From Gemmatimonadaceae bacterium (GTDB lineage Bacteria; Gemmatimonadota; Gemmatimonadetes; Gemmatimonadales; Gemmatimonadaceae): a stretch of DNA of 64,000 nucleotides. The stretch is taken from positions 32,531 to 96,530 of the forward strand of contig DASYSS010000046.1 in NCBI GenBank assembly GCA_036003045.1. Reading direction: 5' to 3'. Made by a program: the position numbers and the translations under genes. The notes beneath the pieces were generated by a model. The model worked only from the letters and a program-made list of their open reading frames with translations. It was not told where the DNA came from and did not search any database. Every line of letters begins with the position of its first letter. Position 1 is the first letter of the stretch. Of this stretch, positions 34,825 to 43,098 are shown piece after piece.

Positions 34825-35942
34825 CCGCCACGCGCATCACGCCGGCCAACGGCTCGATCGTCGACGAGCGAGAGCGGGAAGCCCTCGACAAGATCGCGCG
34901 AGCGCGCGCCGTGGCGTTGCGCGCTCCCAAGTTTCTCGACGAACGAATCACGATGGCCCACGGCGCCGGCGGAAAAGCCACGGCGTCGCTGGTCGGCGGC
35001 TTGTTCGCGCCGGCGTTCGCCTCGCCGTCGCTCGCGTTGCTCGACGACGCCGGCGCGATATCGGTCGACGGCGTCGGCCTCGCGGTCACCACCGACAGTT
35101 TCGTTGTCCGCCCGCTTCGATTCCCTGGCGGCTCGATCGGCGAGCTGGCGGTGAACGGAACGGTGAACGACCTCGCGATGGTCGGCGCTCGTCCGCTCGG
35201 CATCACGATCGCGATGGTATTGGAAGAGGGACTGTCCACCGACGTGCTTCGCGAAGAGGTCGCCGCCATCGCTCGCGCGGCGAACGTCGCCGGCGTGGAG
35301 ATCATCGCCGGTGACACGAAGGTCGTCGAGCGCGGTCACGCGGATCGCATGTACATCTGCACGACGGGTGTCGGCCGGCGCGATCAGCGCGCCGGACTAT
35401 CGCCCGCGGGGCTGCGCCCCGGCGATCGCGTCATCGTCTCGGGCTTCATCGGCGAGCACGGCATGGCCATCATGCTCGCGCGCGGCGAGTTCGAGCTCGA
35501 CTCGGAGATTCTGAGCGACACACGGCCCTTGTGGCCGGCCGCCGACGCACTGCTCGACCTCGGAGGCGATCTGCGCTGCATGCGCGACGCGACGCGCGGC
35601 GGCGTCGCGACGGTGCTCAACGAGCTGGCCGTCGCGTCGAGCGTGAGCATCGTCGTCGACGAGGGCCGCGTCCCGGTTCGCTCGGCCGTCACCGGCGCCT
35701 GCGAGCTACTCGGTATGGACCCGATGTACGTCGCGAACGAAGGCACGTTCGTCGCCGTCGTTGCACCGGAGACCGCGGACCGGGCTCTGTCACTGCTCAG
35801 GCAGATCCCCGGCTCGGAAAGCGCGACGGTCATCGGTACGGTGACCACCGACGCGACCGGCATGGTGCTGGTGAACACCGCGTTCGGCGGCCGGCGCGTG
35901 ATGGATCTACTGGTCGGCGATCCGCTGCCGCGGATCTGTTGA
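34821..35942 (+). CDS. hypE: Hydrogenase maturation protein HypE
   Basis: 373 residues of the PurM/AIR-synthetase-like fold: MAHGAGGKA, LDDAGAI, TDSFVV, VNGTVNDLAMVGA and GEHGMAIML. The C-terminus is PRIC, whose final Cys accepts the carbamoyl group from HypF and is dehydrated to thiocyanate. The first 35 residues form an extra helix not always present in the family. A TTGACC spacer of 14 bases leads to hypA. Confidence 0.96.
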   Translation: MTATRITPANGSIVDEREREALDKIARARAVALRAPKFLDERITMAHGAGGKATASLVGGLFAPAFASPSLALLDDAGAISVDGVGLAVTTDSFVVRPLRFPGGSIGELAVNGTVNDLAMVGARPLGITIAMVLEEGLSTDVLREEVAAIARAANVAGVEIIAGDTKVVERGHADRMYICTTGVGRRDQRAGLSPAGLRPGDRVIVSGFIGEHGMAIMLARGEFELDSEILSDTRPLWPAADALLDLGGDLRCMRDATRGGVATVLNELAVASSVSIVVDEGRVPVRSAVTGACELLGMDPMYVANEGTFVAVVAPETADRALSLLRQIPGSESATVIGTVTTDATGMVLVNTAFGGRRVMDLLVGDPLPRIC

Positions 35943-35956
35943 CCGAGGCCGCGCCG

Positions 35957-36292
35957 ATGCACGAGCTCGCGATCGCGGACGCGGTGGTGTCGATGCTCGC
36001 GGAACAGACCACGGGTCAACGCGTGTCGCGGGTCGGAATGCGCATCGGCCACTTGCGCCAGGTCGTCCCGTCGTCGCTCCGCTTCAGTTTCGCGCTCGTC
36101 GCGAAGGACACGCCGCTCGACGGCGCTGAGCTCGAGATCGAGCCGGTGCCGGCGGCGGTGTGGTGCGCGACGTGCGCCGTCGAGAGCGAGCCACACGCGT
36201 TCCCGCTCGTGTGCGACCGATGTCGGACGACGGACGTGCGAGTCACGAGGGGTGAGGAGATGCTGGTCGATTGGATTGAAACGGAGGAATGA
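35957..36292 (+). CDS. hypA: Hydrogenase nickel-insertion protein HypA
   Basis: 111 residues. The N-terminal MHELAIADAVV supplies His2, the Ni ligand, and the zinc site is Cys70/Cys73 (WCATC) with Cys86/Cys89 (CDRC). HypA delivers Ni to the large subunit with HypB, encoded further downstream in the same run. The gene follows hypE directly and precedes the small subunit by 4 bases. Confidence 0.95.
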   Translation: MHELAIADAVVSMLAEQTTGQRVSRVGMRIGHLRQVVPSSLRFSFALVAKDTPLDGAELEIEPVPAAVWCATCAVESEPHAFPLVCDRCRTTDVRVTRGEEMLVDWIETEE

Positions 36293-36296
36293 CGAA

Positions 36297-37385
36297 ATGC
36301 CGTTGACGGGGAACGGGGCGCCGCCGATGCCCACGGGCCAAAAGGGCGATGCGACCAAAGGTGTGACCGAGCTTCACGTCTTGTGGATCTCCGAAGGCAT
36401 GAGTTGCGACGGCGACACCGTGTCGATCACGGCGGCCTCCCAGCCGAGCCTGGAGGACGTGCTGCTCGGGTTGGTGCCCGGCCTTCCGAAGGTGCACCTC
36501 CACAACAAGGTGCTCGCGACGGAAACGGGCGACGACTACATGGTCCCGTTCTGGCAGGCCGCGCGAGGCGAGCTGCCGACGCCGTTCGTTCTCGTGATCG
36601 AAGGCTCGATTCCGAACGAGAAGATCGACGGCGACGGCTACTGGACCGGATTCGGCGTCGACCCGGCGACCGGGCAACCGAAGAAGCTCACGACTTGGAT
36701 CGACGAGCTCGCGCCGCGCGCCTGGGGCGTGGTCGCCGTCGGCACGTGCGCGACGTACGGCGGCATTCACGCGATGGCCGGCAATCCGACGGGCTGCATG
36801 GGCCTCGCCGACTATCTCGGTTGGGATTTTCGCTCGGCGGGCGGTCTACCGATCGTCAACGTGCCGGGCTGTCCGGTGCAGCCCGACAACTTCATGGAGA
36901 CGCTGCTCTGGCTTCTCTATCAGGCCGCGGGTAAGTCGCCCACGATCCCGCTCGACGAATGTTTGAGACCGACGTGGCTCTTCGGCAAGACGGTTCACGA
37001 AGGCTGCGACCGCGCGGGCTACTACGAGCAAGGCGATTTCGCGCGCGACTACACGTCGCCGAAGTGTCTCGTGAAGGCCGGCTGCTGGGGCCCGGTCGTG
37101 AACTGCAACGTCACCAAGCGCGGTTGGATGAACAACCTCGGCGGCTGCCCGAACGTGGGCGGCATTTGCATCGGCTGCACGATGCCGGGATTTCCCGACA
37201 AGTTCATGCCCTTCATGGATGAGCCGCCGGGTGCCGTGGTGTCGACCGGCGTCGCGACGAGTTGGGGTGGCGTGCTTCGTCGACTGCGCGCGATCACGAA
37301 CAACACGGTCAATCACGAGCCGAAGTGGCGTCACAACCGCGGCGAGCTCACGACCGGATTCAACCCGCGCTACATGAACCGCTAG
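36297..37385 (+). CDS. hhyS: [NiFe] hydrogenase small subunit, group 1h type
   Basis: 362 residues; ACGGAGGAA precedes the ATG at 36297. No Tat signal or C-terminal membrane anchor is seen, as in high-affinity actinobacterial-type enzymes. The proximal-cluster motif is GMSCDGDT: Cys37 with Asp40 where standard enzymes have CxxC, fitting the three-Cys/one-Asp proximal cluster described for this group. Other cluster ligands lie in VGTCATYGG, NVPGCPVQ, HEGCDRAG, SPKCLVKAGCWGP, VNCNVTKRG, GGCPNVGG and CIGCTMPGF. It relays electrons from the active site. Confidence 0.95.
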   Translation: MPLTGNGAPPMPTGQKGDATKGVTELHVLWISEGMSCDGDTVSITAASQPSLEDVLLGLVPGLPKVHLHNKVLATETGDDYMVPFWQAARGELPTPFVLVIEGSIPNEKIDGDGYWTGFGVDPATGQPKKLTTWIDELAPRAWGVVAVGTCATYGGIHAMAGNPTGCMGLADYLGWDFRSAGGLPIVNVPGCPVQPDNFMETLLWLLYQAAGKSPTIPLDECLRPTWLFGKTVHEGCDRAGYYEQGDFARDYTSPKCLVKAGCWGPVVNCNVTKRGWMNNLGGCPNVGGICIGCTMPGFPDKFMPFMDEPPGAVVSTGVATSWGGVLRRLRAITNNTVNHEPKWRHNRGELTTGFNPRYMNR

Positions 37386-37398
37386 AGGAGAGGCAGCG

Positions 37399-39189
37399 AT
37401 GGCAACCGCGACGCGGGAACCCGTGGGCACGAAGAAGCGCAACCTGGTCGAGATGCACTGGGATCCGATCACCCGGATCGTCGGCAATCTCGGTATCTAC
37501 ACGAAAATAGACTTCGAGAATCGTGAAGTCGCGGAGTGCTACAGCACGTCGTCGATGTTCCGTGGCTACAGCGTGTTCATGAAGGGAAAGGATCCGCGCG
37601 ACGCTCACTTCATCACGAGCCGCATCTGCGGGATCTGCGGCGATAATCACGCGACGTGCTCGGTATACGCCCAGAACATGGCCTATGGCGTCAAGCCGCC
37701 GCCGCTTGCCGAGTGGATCATCAACCTCGGCGAAGCCGCCGAGTACATGTTCGACCACACGATCTTCCAGGACAACCTGGTGTTCGTCGACTACTGCGAG
37801 CAGATGGTGAAGGAAACGAATCCGTCACTGCTCGCCAAAGCGGAAAAGACGGCGGCTCCGCACGCCGACATCCACGGGTTCCGCACGATCGCCGACATCA
37901 TGCGCGCCTTCAACCCGTTTACCGGGCCGATGTACCTCGAGGCGCTCCAGGTGAGCCGCACGACGCGCGAGATGATCTGCCTCATGGAAGGCAGACACGT
38001 GCATCCGTCGACGCTGTATCCCGGCGGCGTGGGCACCGTCGCGTCGCCGCAGGTATTCAGCGACTACTTCGTGCGCCTGATTCGCACGCTGGATTTCGTG
38101 AAGCGAGCCGTGCCTCTCAACGACGATCTGTTCGACTTCTTTTACGACGCGCTGCCGGGCTACGAGAAGGTCGGCCTCCGGCGCACCCTGCTGGGATGCT
38201 GGGGCTCGTTCCAAAACCCGGACGTCTGCGACTACGACTATCGGCGAATGACCGAGTGGGGGCGGGCGATGTACGTGACGCCCGGCGTCGTCGTCGACGG
38301 CAAGCTCGTCACGACCGATCTCGTCGACATCAACCTCGGCATCCGGATTCTGCTCGGCAGCTCGTACTACGACGACTGGGAGCAGGAGACGATGTTCGTC
38401 ACGCACGACCCGTTGGGAAACCGTGTGGACCGGCGGCATCCGTGGAACCAGACCACGCTGCCGCATCCGCAAAAACGCGACTTCGACGGCAAGTACAGCT
38501 GGGTGATGAGCCCGCGGTGGCACGACAGCCGGACAGACACGCTCCTCGCGCTCGATACCGGCGGCGGCGCGTTGGCGCGGCTGTGGGCGACCGCTCTCGC
38601 CGGTCTCGTCGACACGCCGTTCGTCAAGGCGACGGGGAACAGCGTGCGCATCCTACTCCCGAAGAGCGCCAAGTTCCCGGAGATGGAGTTCGAGTGGAAG
38701 GTGCCGCAGTGGGCGAACACGATCGAGCGTGATCGCGCGCGGATCTACTTCGTCGCTTACGCGGGTGCGCTCGCCGTCTTCTTCTACGAGAAGGCGATGG
38801 AGGAAGTGCGAGCCGGCCGGACGCGGACGTTCACCGACTTCGACGTACCGGAAGAAGGCTTCGGCTGCGGATTCCACGAAGCCGTGCGGGGCGTGTTGTC
38901 GCACCATCTCGTGATCCGCGACAAGAAGATCGCGAACTACCACCCGTATCCGCCCACGCCGTGGAACGCCAGCCCGCGCGACAGCTACGGCACGCCCGGG
39001 CCGTACGAAGACGCGGTGCAGGGACTGCCGATCTTCGAGGAGAACGGGCGGGAGGGCTTCAAGGGCATCGACATCATGCGCACGGTGCGAAGCTTCGATC
39101 CGTGCCTGCCGTGCGGCGTGCACATGTACGTCGGCGGCGGCAAGACGATCGATCTGGTGCACTCGCCGATGGCCGGCCTCACCGGATGA
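37399..39189 (+). CDS. hhyL: [NiFe] hydrogenase large subunit, group 1h type
   Basis: 596 residues. The L1 motif is RICGICGDNHATC (Cys77, Cys80) and the L2 motif DPCLPCGVH (Cys569, Cys572, His575); together they hold the NiFe(CN)2CO centre. After His575 comes a 21-residue tail beginning MYVGG that the maturation protease should remove. The N-terminal DPITRIVGNLGIYTKID and SSMFRGYSVFMKGKDPRDA are typical of group 1h (formerly group 5) enzymes that oxidise H2 at atmospheric concentration in oxygen-tolerant aerobes. Its 13-base distance from hhyS contains AGAGGAGAGG. Confidence 0.96.
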   Translation: MATATREPVGTKKRNLVEMHWDPITRIVGNLGIYTKIDFENREVAECYSTSSMFRGYSVFMKGKDPRDAHFITSRICGICGDNHATCSVYAQNMAYGVKPPPLAEWIINLGEAAEYMFDHTIFQDNLVFVDYCEQMVKETNPSLLAKAEKTAAPHADIHGFRTIADIMRAFNPFTGPMYLEALQVSRTTREMICLMEGRHVHPSTLYPGGVGTVASPQVFSDYFVRLIRTLDFVKRAVPLNDDLFDFFYDALPGYEKVGLRRTLLGCWGSFQNPDVCDYDYRRMTEWGRAMYVTPGVVVDGKLVTTDLVDINLGIRILLGSSYYDDWEQETMFVTHDPLGNRVDRRHPWNQTTLPHPQKRDFDGKYSWVMSPRWHDSRTDTLLALDTGGGALARLWATALAGLVDTPFVKATGNSVRILLPKSAKFPEMEFEWKVPQWANTIERDRARIYFVAYAGALAVFFYEKAMEEVRAGRTRTFTDFDVPEEGFGCGFHEAVRGVLSHHLVIRDKKIANYHPYPPTPWNASPRDSYGTPGPYEDAVQGLPIFEENGREGFKGIDIMRTVRSFDPCLPCGVHMYVGGGKTIDLVHSPMAGLTG

Positions 39190-40175
39190 CGGTCCGCCTC
39201 GACGACGTCGCCGCGCAGGCGACCGCCCACTCACTCGAGGAAACGCTCGCCGAGCTCGAGGGCGAGCCGGATTCGCGCGCGCGGTCGCTCGCCATGGACG
39301 CCATCGACGCGCTGATGCTGTTGTACGGCGAAGGTCTCGCCCGCGTCGTGGTCGCGCACCGCGACGGGCCGGGTCGCGTCGACGACGTCTTGAACGGGAA
39401 GGACGACGTCGTCACGCAGCTGCTGGCGATCCACGATCTCTTGCCTCGCTCGGCGCACCCGCCGTCGCTCGTGCAGCTGGCGCGGCGTCGCGACCCTGCC
39501 GAAGAGGACGAGAAGACGCTTTTCCGTGGCGACGAGCATGCCGATGAGAAATGTCAGTTGTGCTCGGCGCCGATCCCGAGCGATCATCGCCATCTGATCG
39601 ACATCGAGCGACGAGAGATCGCCTGCGCCTGCGCCGCGTGCGCGATTCTGTTCGACGGACGCGCGGCCGCCGGCGGCCGATATCGCCTCGCGCCGCGACG
39701 CTATCGGTCGCTCGATGGATCGCTGCTCGACGGCGGTCTGTGGGAACGCCTCGAGCTCCCCGTCGACGTGATCTTCATGTTTTTCAGCTCGACGGCCAAC
39801 CGGCCCGTCGCATTCTACCCCGGGCCGATGGGAACGACGGAATCGTCGCTGCCGCTGCCCGCGTGGCAGGAGATCGCCGCTCGGAGTCCGGTCCTCGAGA
39901 CGCTGGAGCCCGACGTCGAGGCGGTGCTCGTACGGCGAACGCGCGGCGCACGCGACTACTGGATCGTGCCGGTCGACGAATGCTATCGGCTCGCCGGAGC
40001 GATGCGCGTCACGTGGCAGGGCATCTCCGGCGGCGACGCGATGCGCGACACCGTCGACGCGTTTTTCCGGCGGCTCAATCGTCGCGACGAGAATCGCGGC
40101 ACGCAATCCATCAACAAGAGCGCACCCGCGGAGGCCACATGGTCGACAACGAGAGGCAAATGGGCGACAACGTGA
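39186..40175 (+). CDS. Hydrogenase-associated protein: NifU-like N-terminus joined to DUF5947
   Basis: 329 residues. The first about 95 (SLEETLAELE, MDAIDALMLLYGEGLARVV, LLAIHDLLP) resemble the helical part of NifU-like proteins encoded beside group 1h hydrogenases, but lack the CxxC scaffold of true NifU. The remainder matches DUF5947: a Cys-rich patch (KCQLCSAPI, REIACACAACAILF) suggests a metal site, followed by AFYPGPMGTTESSLPL and DYWIVPVDECYRLAG. A role in Fe-S cluster or electron-transfer assembly is inferred from context. ATGA overlap with hhyL; the last 37 bases overlap the next gene. Confidence 0.75.
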   Translation: MTVRLDDVAAQATAHSLEETLAELEGEPDSRARSLAMDAIDALMLLYGEGLARVVVAHRDGPGRVDDVLNGKDDVVTQLLAIHDLLPRSAHPPSLVQLARRRDPAEEDEKTLFRGDEHADEKCQLCSAPIPSDHRHLIDIERREIACACAACAILFDGRAAAGGRYRLAPRRYRSLDGSLLDGGLWERLELPVDVIFMFFSSTANRPVAFYPGPMGTTESSLPLPAWQEIAARSPVLETLEPDVEAVLVRRTRGARDYWIVPVDECYRLAGAMRVTWQGISGGDAMRDTVDAFFRRLNRRDENRGTQSINKSAPAEATWSTTRGKWATT

Positions 40176-40372
40176 GGACGGGCAGGGCAGACGTCGATCC
40201 CGACGCTCCATCGCACGTCGCGGGCATCAACGAGGGCAACACGCGCGGAAACTACGAAAAGCAGGCCGGCCATCTCGCCGACGGCCGCTCCAACGCCGAA
40301 CGGTCCACCGGAATCAACCCAAAGGCGCACGACGCGATCGATCCGTCGATGCCGAAGCTGTCGCCGCCATGA
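40139..40372 (+). CDS. Small hydrophilic hydrogenase-associated protein
   Basis: 77 residues, no hydrophobic segment, rich in Asp, Asn and Gly: DPDAPSHVAGINEGNTRGNY in the middle and STGINPKAHDAIDPSMPKL at the end. Small proteins of this type recur in group 1h gene clusters (from memory), but no function is known. GGAGG lies just before the ATG, inside the DUF5947 gene, and the stop overlaps the next gene by ATGA. Likely disordered and perhaps a subunit or chaperone. Confidence 0.65.
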   Translation: MVDNERQMGDNVRTGRADVDPDAPSHVAGINEGNTRGNYEKQAGHLADGRSNAERSTGINPKAHDAIDPSMPKLSPP

Positions 40373-41403
40373 CGGCCTACGCGCAGACGCCGGATCCGGT
40401 CGAGTCGATCACGCGCAGCGTGCTCTACGAAGGCTACATCCTGTGGCCGTATCGCCGGTCGGCTCTCAAGAATCAACGCCGTTGGACATTCGGCGGCGTC
40501 TATCCGCGCGCCTACAGCCGATCGGGCCACGACGATGATCCGTGGCTCATGCGCACTGAATGTCTGATCGCCGCCGAGCCTCACGCCGTGGTCGAGCTCG
40601 ATGTCTCGATTCGCTTTCTTCACGTGGTCGAGCGCCGCGTGCTGCGACACGACATCAGTGGCGACCGATTCGTCGACTCGATCACGGTGGGCGGCGTCAC
40701 CCATGTGTCGTGGCAGGAAGCGACCGAGCGCGTCGTCGCGCCGCCGGTGATCCGGCTTGGCGACGGCCCGGCGCACACCCCCATCGAGATCGACGCGGGG
40801 GAGCGGTCGGAGCCGATCGTCGACGCCGACGAATCGCTCGCCGGAACGATCGTCCGCCGCTGGCAGCCGCTCTCCGGCGCCGTCGACGTTTCCGCGGACC
40901 GCGTTTCCGAGGGAACGTGGAGGGTGCGCGTCGACGTATCGAACCGATCGGCATGGGCGGGCGAGTCGCGCGAGTTGACGCTGCTGCGCACCATGGCGTC
41001 GACGCACGCGCGGCTCTCCGTGCACGGCGGTGCGTTCGTCTCGCTCACCGACCCGCCTGACCCGTTCGCCGAGCTCGCCGCCGGTTGCAAGAACCTCGGA
41101 ACGTGGCCGGTGCTCGTCGGCGACCCTCGTCGGCGCGACACGGTGCTGTCGTCGCCCATCATCCTTCCGGACTTTCCGTCTGTCGCGCCCGAGAGCCGAG
41201 GCGATTTCTTCGACGGCGCGGAGATCGATCAGCTGCTCGTGCTGAACGTGATGAGTCTGACCGACGAAGAGCAACGGCAGATGCGCGAGACCGATCCGCG
41301 CGCCCGTGAGATTCTCGACCGCTGCCGCGGCATGTCGCCCGACCAGCTTCTGCGGCTGCACGGTGTCACTCGTGAGCGTTCCTTCGCCGAGTCGAGACCA
41401 TGA
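40369..41403 (+). CDS. Hydrogenase-cluster protein of unknown function
   Basis: 344 residues, soluble. The N-terminus has the striking block SVLYEGYILWPYRRSALKN followed by RWTFGGVYPRAY; the middle is beta-rich; the end has PDFPSVAPESRGDFFDGAEI and a helical LTDEEQRQMRETDPRAREIL. I recognise this as a conserved companion of group 1h hydrogenases but know no activity. No Cys motif suggests a cofactor. ATGA overlaps at both ends place it in the same translational chain as the structural genes, so it is probably needed for assembly or electron transfer. Confidence 0.7.
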   Translation: MTAYAQTPDPVESITRSVLYEGYILWPYRRSALKNQRRWTFGGVYPRAYSRSGHDDDPWLMRTECLIAAEPHAVVELDVSIRFLHVVERRVLRHDISGDRFVDSITVGGVTHVSWQEATERVVAPPVIRLGDGPAHTPIEIDAGERSEPIVDADESLAGTIVRRWQPLSGAVDVSADRVSEGTWRVRVDVSNRSAWAGESRELTLLRTMASTHARLSVHGGAFVSLTDPPDPFAELAAGCKNLGTWPVLVGDPRRRDTVLSSPIILPDFPSVAPESRGDFFDGAEIDQLLVLNVMSLTDEEQRQMRETDPRAREILDRCRGMSPDQLLRLHGVTRERSFAESRP

Positions 41404-42389
41404 GCGAATCGAGCGGGTGGGAGCAGCTACGAGGGCCGAGTCCGACCGCGGTGATCGTGCGCGGGGTATGCATCGTGGTCGGATCTCGCATCCGCCTTCG
41501 TCCGAGTACCGGCGGCGACATCATGGACGTGGCGCTGTCCGGCCGACTCGCCCGCGTCGAGTCCATCGACGTCACGACGGACGGCGAGCCGCACTTCATC
41601 GTCACGGTGGACGACGACCCAGGGCTCGATTTCGGCGGCCGTCGGTACCTCGGCCACCGCTTCTTCTTCCGCTCCGACGAAATCGAGCCCATCGGCGGAC
41701 CCGCCGCGCGGGCGGGGCACACTGTGGCTTCGGGGGATTGGCCGCGCGCGCGCGTGCTCGTCGCGGGCATCGGAAACATCTTCTTCGGCGACGACGCATT
41801 CGGCGTCGCCACGGCGCGCCGCCTCGCCGGCGACGCGTGGCCCGATGGCGTAGTGGTCCGGGACTTCGGGATTCGCGGCCTCGATCTGGCGTACGCGCTT
41901 CAAGAGGACTTCGCCGCGGCGGTGTTGATCGACGCACTGTCGCGCGGCGGCGAAGCGGGTTCCCTCCACGTACTCGAGCCCGACCTCGACGCCGACGCGA
42001 CCGGCGAAACGCTCGACGCTCACGTGATGGATCCGGTCCGCGTGCTGCGACTCGCGCGGGCGCTCGGCCGCGTCCCGCCGACGCTCGTCATCGTCGGCTG
42101 CGAGCCGCTCACGATCGAGGGCGGCGAGGCGCTCGCCGACGACCTGGTCGCGCTGTCACCCCCGGTGCGAGCCGCGGTCGAACCGGCGGCCGCCGTCGTA
42201 AAACGGATCGTCCGAAATCTCACCTCAACCGAGCTCCATGGAGCGAAGGAGAATGGCGATGTCATCAGCGGCCTGGGCCTGGGTGATTCTCGGAATCGTC
42301 GTGGCCGTCCTGATCGTTTGGACGATTCTCATGCAAATCCCACAAATGCGCCGGTACTTTCGCATGAAGGCGATGTAGCGCAGCCTTGA
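41400..42389 (+). CDS. Hydrogenase maturation protease with an N-terminal extra domain
   Basis: 329 residues. Residues about 115-275 are a HyaD/HybD-type endopeptidase: VLVAGIGNIFFGDDAFGV (metal-binding Asp131 or Asp132), RDFGIRGLDLAYAL, VLIDAL and HVMDPVRVL (His ligand). It should trim the large-subunit C-terminus after His575. The first about 100 residues form a separate beta-rich domain (RIRLRPSTGGDIMDVALSGR, VDDDPGLDFGG, GHRFFF) seen in proteins of this cluster type. The last 45 residues overlap, in another frame, a small membrane peptide gene and look unconserved. Confidence 0.85.
   Translation: MSESSGWEQLRGPSPTAVIVRGVCIVVGSRIRLRPSTGGDIMDVALSGRLARVESIDVTTDGEPHFIVTVDDDPGLDFGGRRYLGHRFFFRSDEIEPIGGPAARAGHTVASGDWPRARVLVAGIGNIFFGDDAFGVATARRLAGDAWPDGVVVRDFGIRGLDLAYALQEDFAAAVLIDALSRGGEAGSLHVLEPDLDADATGETLDAHVMDPVRVLRLARALGRVPPTLVIVGCEPLTIEGGEALADDLVALSPPVRAAVEPAAAVVKRIVRNLTSTELHGAKENGDVISGLGLGDSRNRRGRPDRLDDSHANPTNAPVLSHEGDVAQP
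42259..42378 (+). CDS. 39-residue single-span membrane peptide (DUF6893-like), nested
   Basis: The peptide reads MSSAAWAWVILGIV, continues through a hydrophobic helix (VVAVLIVWTILM) and ends QIPQMRRYFRMKAM. A single helix followed by IPxxRRYxRMxxM is the pattern of the small DUF6893 proteins found in hydrogenase clusters. AAGGAG lies 7-8 bases before the ATG, better than for the in-frame ATGs at 42238 and 42253. It is wholly contained in the 3' end of the protease gene in the +1 frame and ends 21 bases before hypB. It could anchor the otherwise soluble hydrogenase to the membrane (inference). Confidence 0.65.
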   Translation: MSSAAWAWVILGIVVAVLIVWTILMQIPQMRRYFRMKAM

Positions 42390-42399
42390 GGAGATTCTC

Positions 42400-43098
42400 A
42401 TGCACATGCAGCGAATTCGCGTCGTCCGGGAAGCCCTCGACGCCAACAACACGATTGCCCGCGCCAACCGGCTGGACTTCGATCGGGCCGGCGTCACCGT
42501 GGTGAACTTGATGAGCGCTCCGGGAGCCGGAAAAACGACGTTGCTCGAGCGCACGCTGGCGCGGTTCGAGGAGCGCGTCGGCGACGGCGCGCCGCGCATG
42601 GGCATCATCGAGGGCGACGTCCACGGCAATCTCGACGCACAGCGCCTCGCCGAGTTCCACGTCCCGGTCGTGCAGATCAACACCGACGGCGGCTTCGGCG
42701 GAGAGTGTCATCTCGACGCCAACATGATTCGGTCCGCTTTGCCGGCGATGCCGCTCGATACCATCGACTTGCTGATGATCGAGAACGTCGGAAACCTCGT
42801 GTGTCCGGCCGAATTCAAAGTCGGCGAGGATCACCGCGTCATGATCGCCGCGGTGACCGAGGGCGAGGACAAACCGATCAAGTACCCGCTGATGTTTCGC
42901 GCGTGCGAGCTCATCATCGTCAACAAGGTGGACCTCCTGCCGCACCTCGACGTCGACCTCTCCAGGCTGCTCGCCAACATCGCCGACGTGCATCCGGGCG
43001 TTCCGTGCATGTTGATGAGCGCCCACACGGGCGAGGGCATCGACGCCTGGTGCCAATGGCTCGTGTCCACGCCGCGCCCGCAGCCGGCGATGACATGA
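42400..43098 (+). CDS. hypB: Hydrogenase nickel-insertion GTPase HypB
   Basis: 232 residues of the SIMIBI GTPase class: P-loop PGAGKTTL (about 41-48), IEGDVHGNLDA, ENVGNLVCPAEF (metal-site region) and NKVDLLPH (base recognition). The N-terminal CxxCGC and His-rich nickel-storage segments of some HypB proteins are missing, so it acts as a plain GTPase with HypA. GAGGAG precedes the ATG. The stop overlaps the SIS gene by ATGA. Confidence 0.95.
   Translation: MHMQRIRVVREALDANNTIARANRLDFDRAGVTVVNLMSAPGAGKTTLLERTLARFEERVGDGAPRMGIIEGDVHGNLDAQRLAEFHVPVVQINTDGGFGGECHLDANMIRSALPAMPLDTIDLLMIENVGNLVCPAEFKVGEDHRVMIAAVTEGEDKPIKYPLMFRACELIIVNKVDLLPHLDVDLSRLLANIADVHPGVPCMLMSAHTGEGIDAWCQWLVSTPRPQPAMT

Noticed and set aside
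39551..40138. Longer version of the 77-residue protein
   Set aside because: The extension is a frame-shifted shadow of the DUF5947 gene, with Arg-rich content and no ribosome-binding site.
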